Assembly (NCBI GenBank): GCA_027459765.1
Contig: DAIDHD010000056.1
Span: 1 to 34,188 of the forward strand
Direction: 5' to 3'
Length of the DNA: 34,188 nt
Source: Gammaproteobacteria bacterium
GTDB taxonomy: Bacteria > Pseudomonadota > Gammaproteobacteria > Steroidobacterales > Steroidobacteraceae
The position numbers and the translations under genes were made by a program. This document shows positions 33,105-34,188 of the stretch, one piece after another (position 1 is the stretch's first letter; the number at the start of each line of letters is the position of its first letter). The notes under the pieces are model-generated. The model was given only the letters and a program-made list of their open reading frames with translations. It ran no database searches and had not been told where the DNA came from.

Positions 33105-34188
33105 ACGGCCACCCGCGGCGGCACGCGTGCGCCGGCGGCGCGCTCGAAGGCGCGCGCCACCTGCAGGAGCAGCCCGTCCTCGTTGCGCCGGCCGACCAGC
33201 GTCAGTCCCACCGGCAGACCGGCGGCCAGGCCTGCGGGCACCGTCAGGCTCGGGTAGCCGGCGATGGCCGCCGCGGAGGCGATGGCCGAATAGCCGCCGC
33301 CGCGGCGGTCGCCCCACACCGGATCGATGAGATCGGCGGGCCCGTTCGAGGGCGCGATCAACACGTCCACGTCGTCGCGGCCGAGCAGGCTCGCGAGCCC
33401 CTCGACGTCGGCGCAGCGGGTCAGCGTCGCGCGTGCCTTGACGTACTTGTCGTCGCTGAGCGGCCCGCAGGCCTCGGCCATCTCGAACAGTTCCTGGCCG
33501 AAGATCACCAACTCGTCCTCGGCGTGCGCACGATTGAAGGCGATCAGATCGGCGAGCGTGCGCGACGGCACCTGCGCCGGATCGAGCGTACCGAGATAGG
33601 CATTGATCGCGTCCTTGAACTCGTACAAGAGCGCGGTGAGTTCCGGTTCACCCATCTCCTCGAACGCCTTGGGATTCTCGAAATCCACGATCGAGGCCCC
33701 CTCGCGCACCAGCGCGTAGCGCGCCTCGGCATAGAGGCGCGCGGTGTCCGGGTGCGTCCCGTTCGGTACCGGCATCGCCCCGAGCCGCACGCCCTTCAGG
33801 CGGAAGGCCTCGATGGAGCTGCCGTGCCTGCCGAAGCCGAGCGGCCGCTGCGCGATCACGCTCGCGATCAACGCAGCGTCGGCCACCGTTCGGCACATCG
33901 GCCCGGCCGTGTCCTGCAGCGGCGAGATCGGCACCACGCCCTTGCCGCTCACCACGCCGAGCGTCGGCTTCAGGCCCACGAGGCCGTTGACCGAGGACGG
34001 CGACAGGATGGAGCCATTGGTCTCCGTGCCCACCGCGACGGCGCAGAACGACAGCGCCGCCGCCACCGCCGACCCCGCGCTCGAGCCCGACGGATTGCGG
34101 TTGCGGTCATAGGCATTGCCCGTCTGCCCGCCCACCCCGCTCCAACCACTCTGCGAACGGGTCGAACGAAAATTCGCCCACTCGCTCA
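33101..34188 (-). CDS. Amidase signature enzyme, peptide-amidase-like (5' end outside window)
   Basis: The visible 361 residues begin in mid-domain at SEWANFRSTRSQSGWSG and continue to a normal C-terminus (ARVPPRVAV). The cis-Ser motif NPSGSSAGSAVA and the nucleophile region GTETNGSILSPSS are present. The catalytic Lys would lie upstream of the window. The segments LADLIAFNRAHAEDELVIFG and IAGYPSLTVPAGL resemble Stenotrophomonas peptide amidase (Pam), which removes C-terminal amides from peptides. Its TGA overlaps the fusion-gene ATG, so it is coupled to a peptidase. About 100-150 N-terminal residues are missing from the window. Confidence 0.9.
   Translation of the reverse strand, partial: SEWANFRSTRSQSGWSGVGGQTGNAYDRNRNPSGSSAGSAVAAALSFCAVAVGTETNGSILSPSSVNGLVGLKPTLGVVSGKGVVPISPLQDTAGPMCRTVADAALIASVIAQRPLGFGRHGSSIEAFRLKGVRLGAMPVPNGTHPDTARLYAEARYALVREGASIVDFENPKAFEEMGEPELTALLYEFKDAINAYLGTLDPAQVPSRTLADLIAFNRAHAEDELVIFGQELFEMAEACGPLSDDKYVKARATLTRCADVEGLASLLGRDDVDVLIAPSNGPADLIDPVWGDRRGGGYSAIASAAAIAGYPSLTVPAGLAAGLPVGLTLVGRRNEDGLLLQVARAFERAAGARVPPRVAV

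Overview
This window is from a GC-rich bacterium, most likely a gammaproteobacterium. The left end carries the order asmA, mutY, (DUF1223), yggX, tRNA-Phe, which I know from Pseudomonas-type gammaproteobacteria. Several proteins (a ClcB-like CLC, a peptide-amidase-like enzyme, S9 peptidases) look like those of Xanthomonadales/Nevskiales-type organisms. Genus cannot be fixed from the sequence alone. No transposase, integrase, CRISPR array or rRNA gene was seen.

Layout. 1-4399 (minus strand): a housekeeping block of tRNA-Phe with its own good promoter, yggX, a secreted DUF1223 protein, mutY and asmA, the last two coupled by an ATGA overlap. 4506-11401: a signalling block with a large hybrid histidine kinase (PAS-PAS-HisKA-HATPase-REC-REC-Hpt), a convergent REC-GGDEF diguanylate cyclase, and a NarL-type response regulator with its PAS/HisKA_3 kinase. 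A perfect 10-bp inverted repeat and a consensus TATAAT lie between the last two genes.

11640-17590 is a visibly AT-richer island. It holds a small eight-cysteine protein, three proteins of a DUF6502-like family, a secreted DUF5666-like protein whose C-terminus is eleven copies of the hexapeptide SIIGSS, and an orphan OppA-type lipoprotein. One DUF6502 gene and the repeat-protein gene form an operon. The promoter region shared with the OppA-type gene has a perfect CRP-type palindrome (TGTGA-N6-TCACA). This island is the best candidate for an undescribed system.

17619-23263: a ClcB-like CLC protein with CBS domains and a good terminator, then a plus-strand run of an EAL-CBS-GGDEF protein, an MGDG-synthase-type glycosyltransferase and a MarC membrane protein. 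23282-25426: a metallo-beta-lactamase-fold hydrolase preceded by a single-domain response regulator, and a divergent TlpA-like thioredoxin. 25402-34188: a hydrolase region with an S9 peptidase, a bicupin, malonyl-CoA synthetase (MatB), a two-headed fusion of a MetX-like alpha/beta hydrolase and an S9 peptidase, and a peptide-amidase-like enzyme that runs off the right edge. Amidase, fusion and matB read as one operon.

Several gene borders are tight: ATGA overlaps at mutY/asmA, glycosyltransferase/marC and fusion/amidase; 3' tail overlaps at tlpA/S9 and cupin/matB; and only 15 bp between the divergent S9 and cupin starts.
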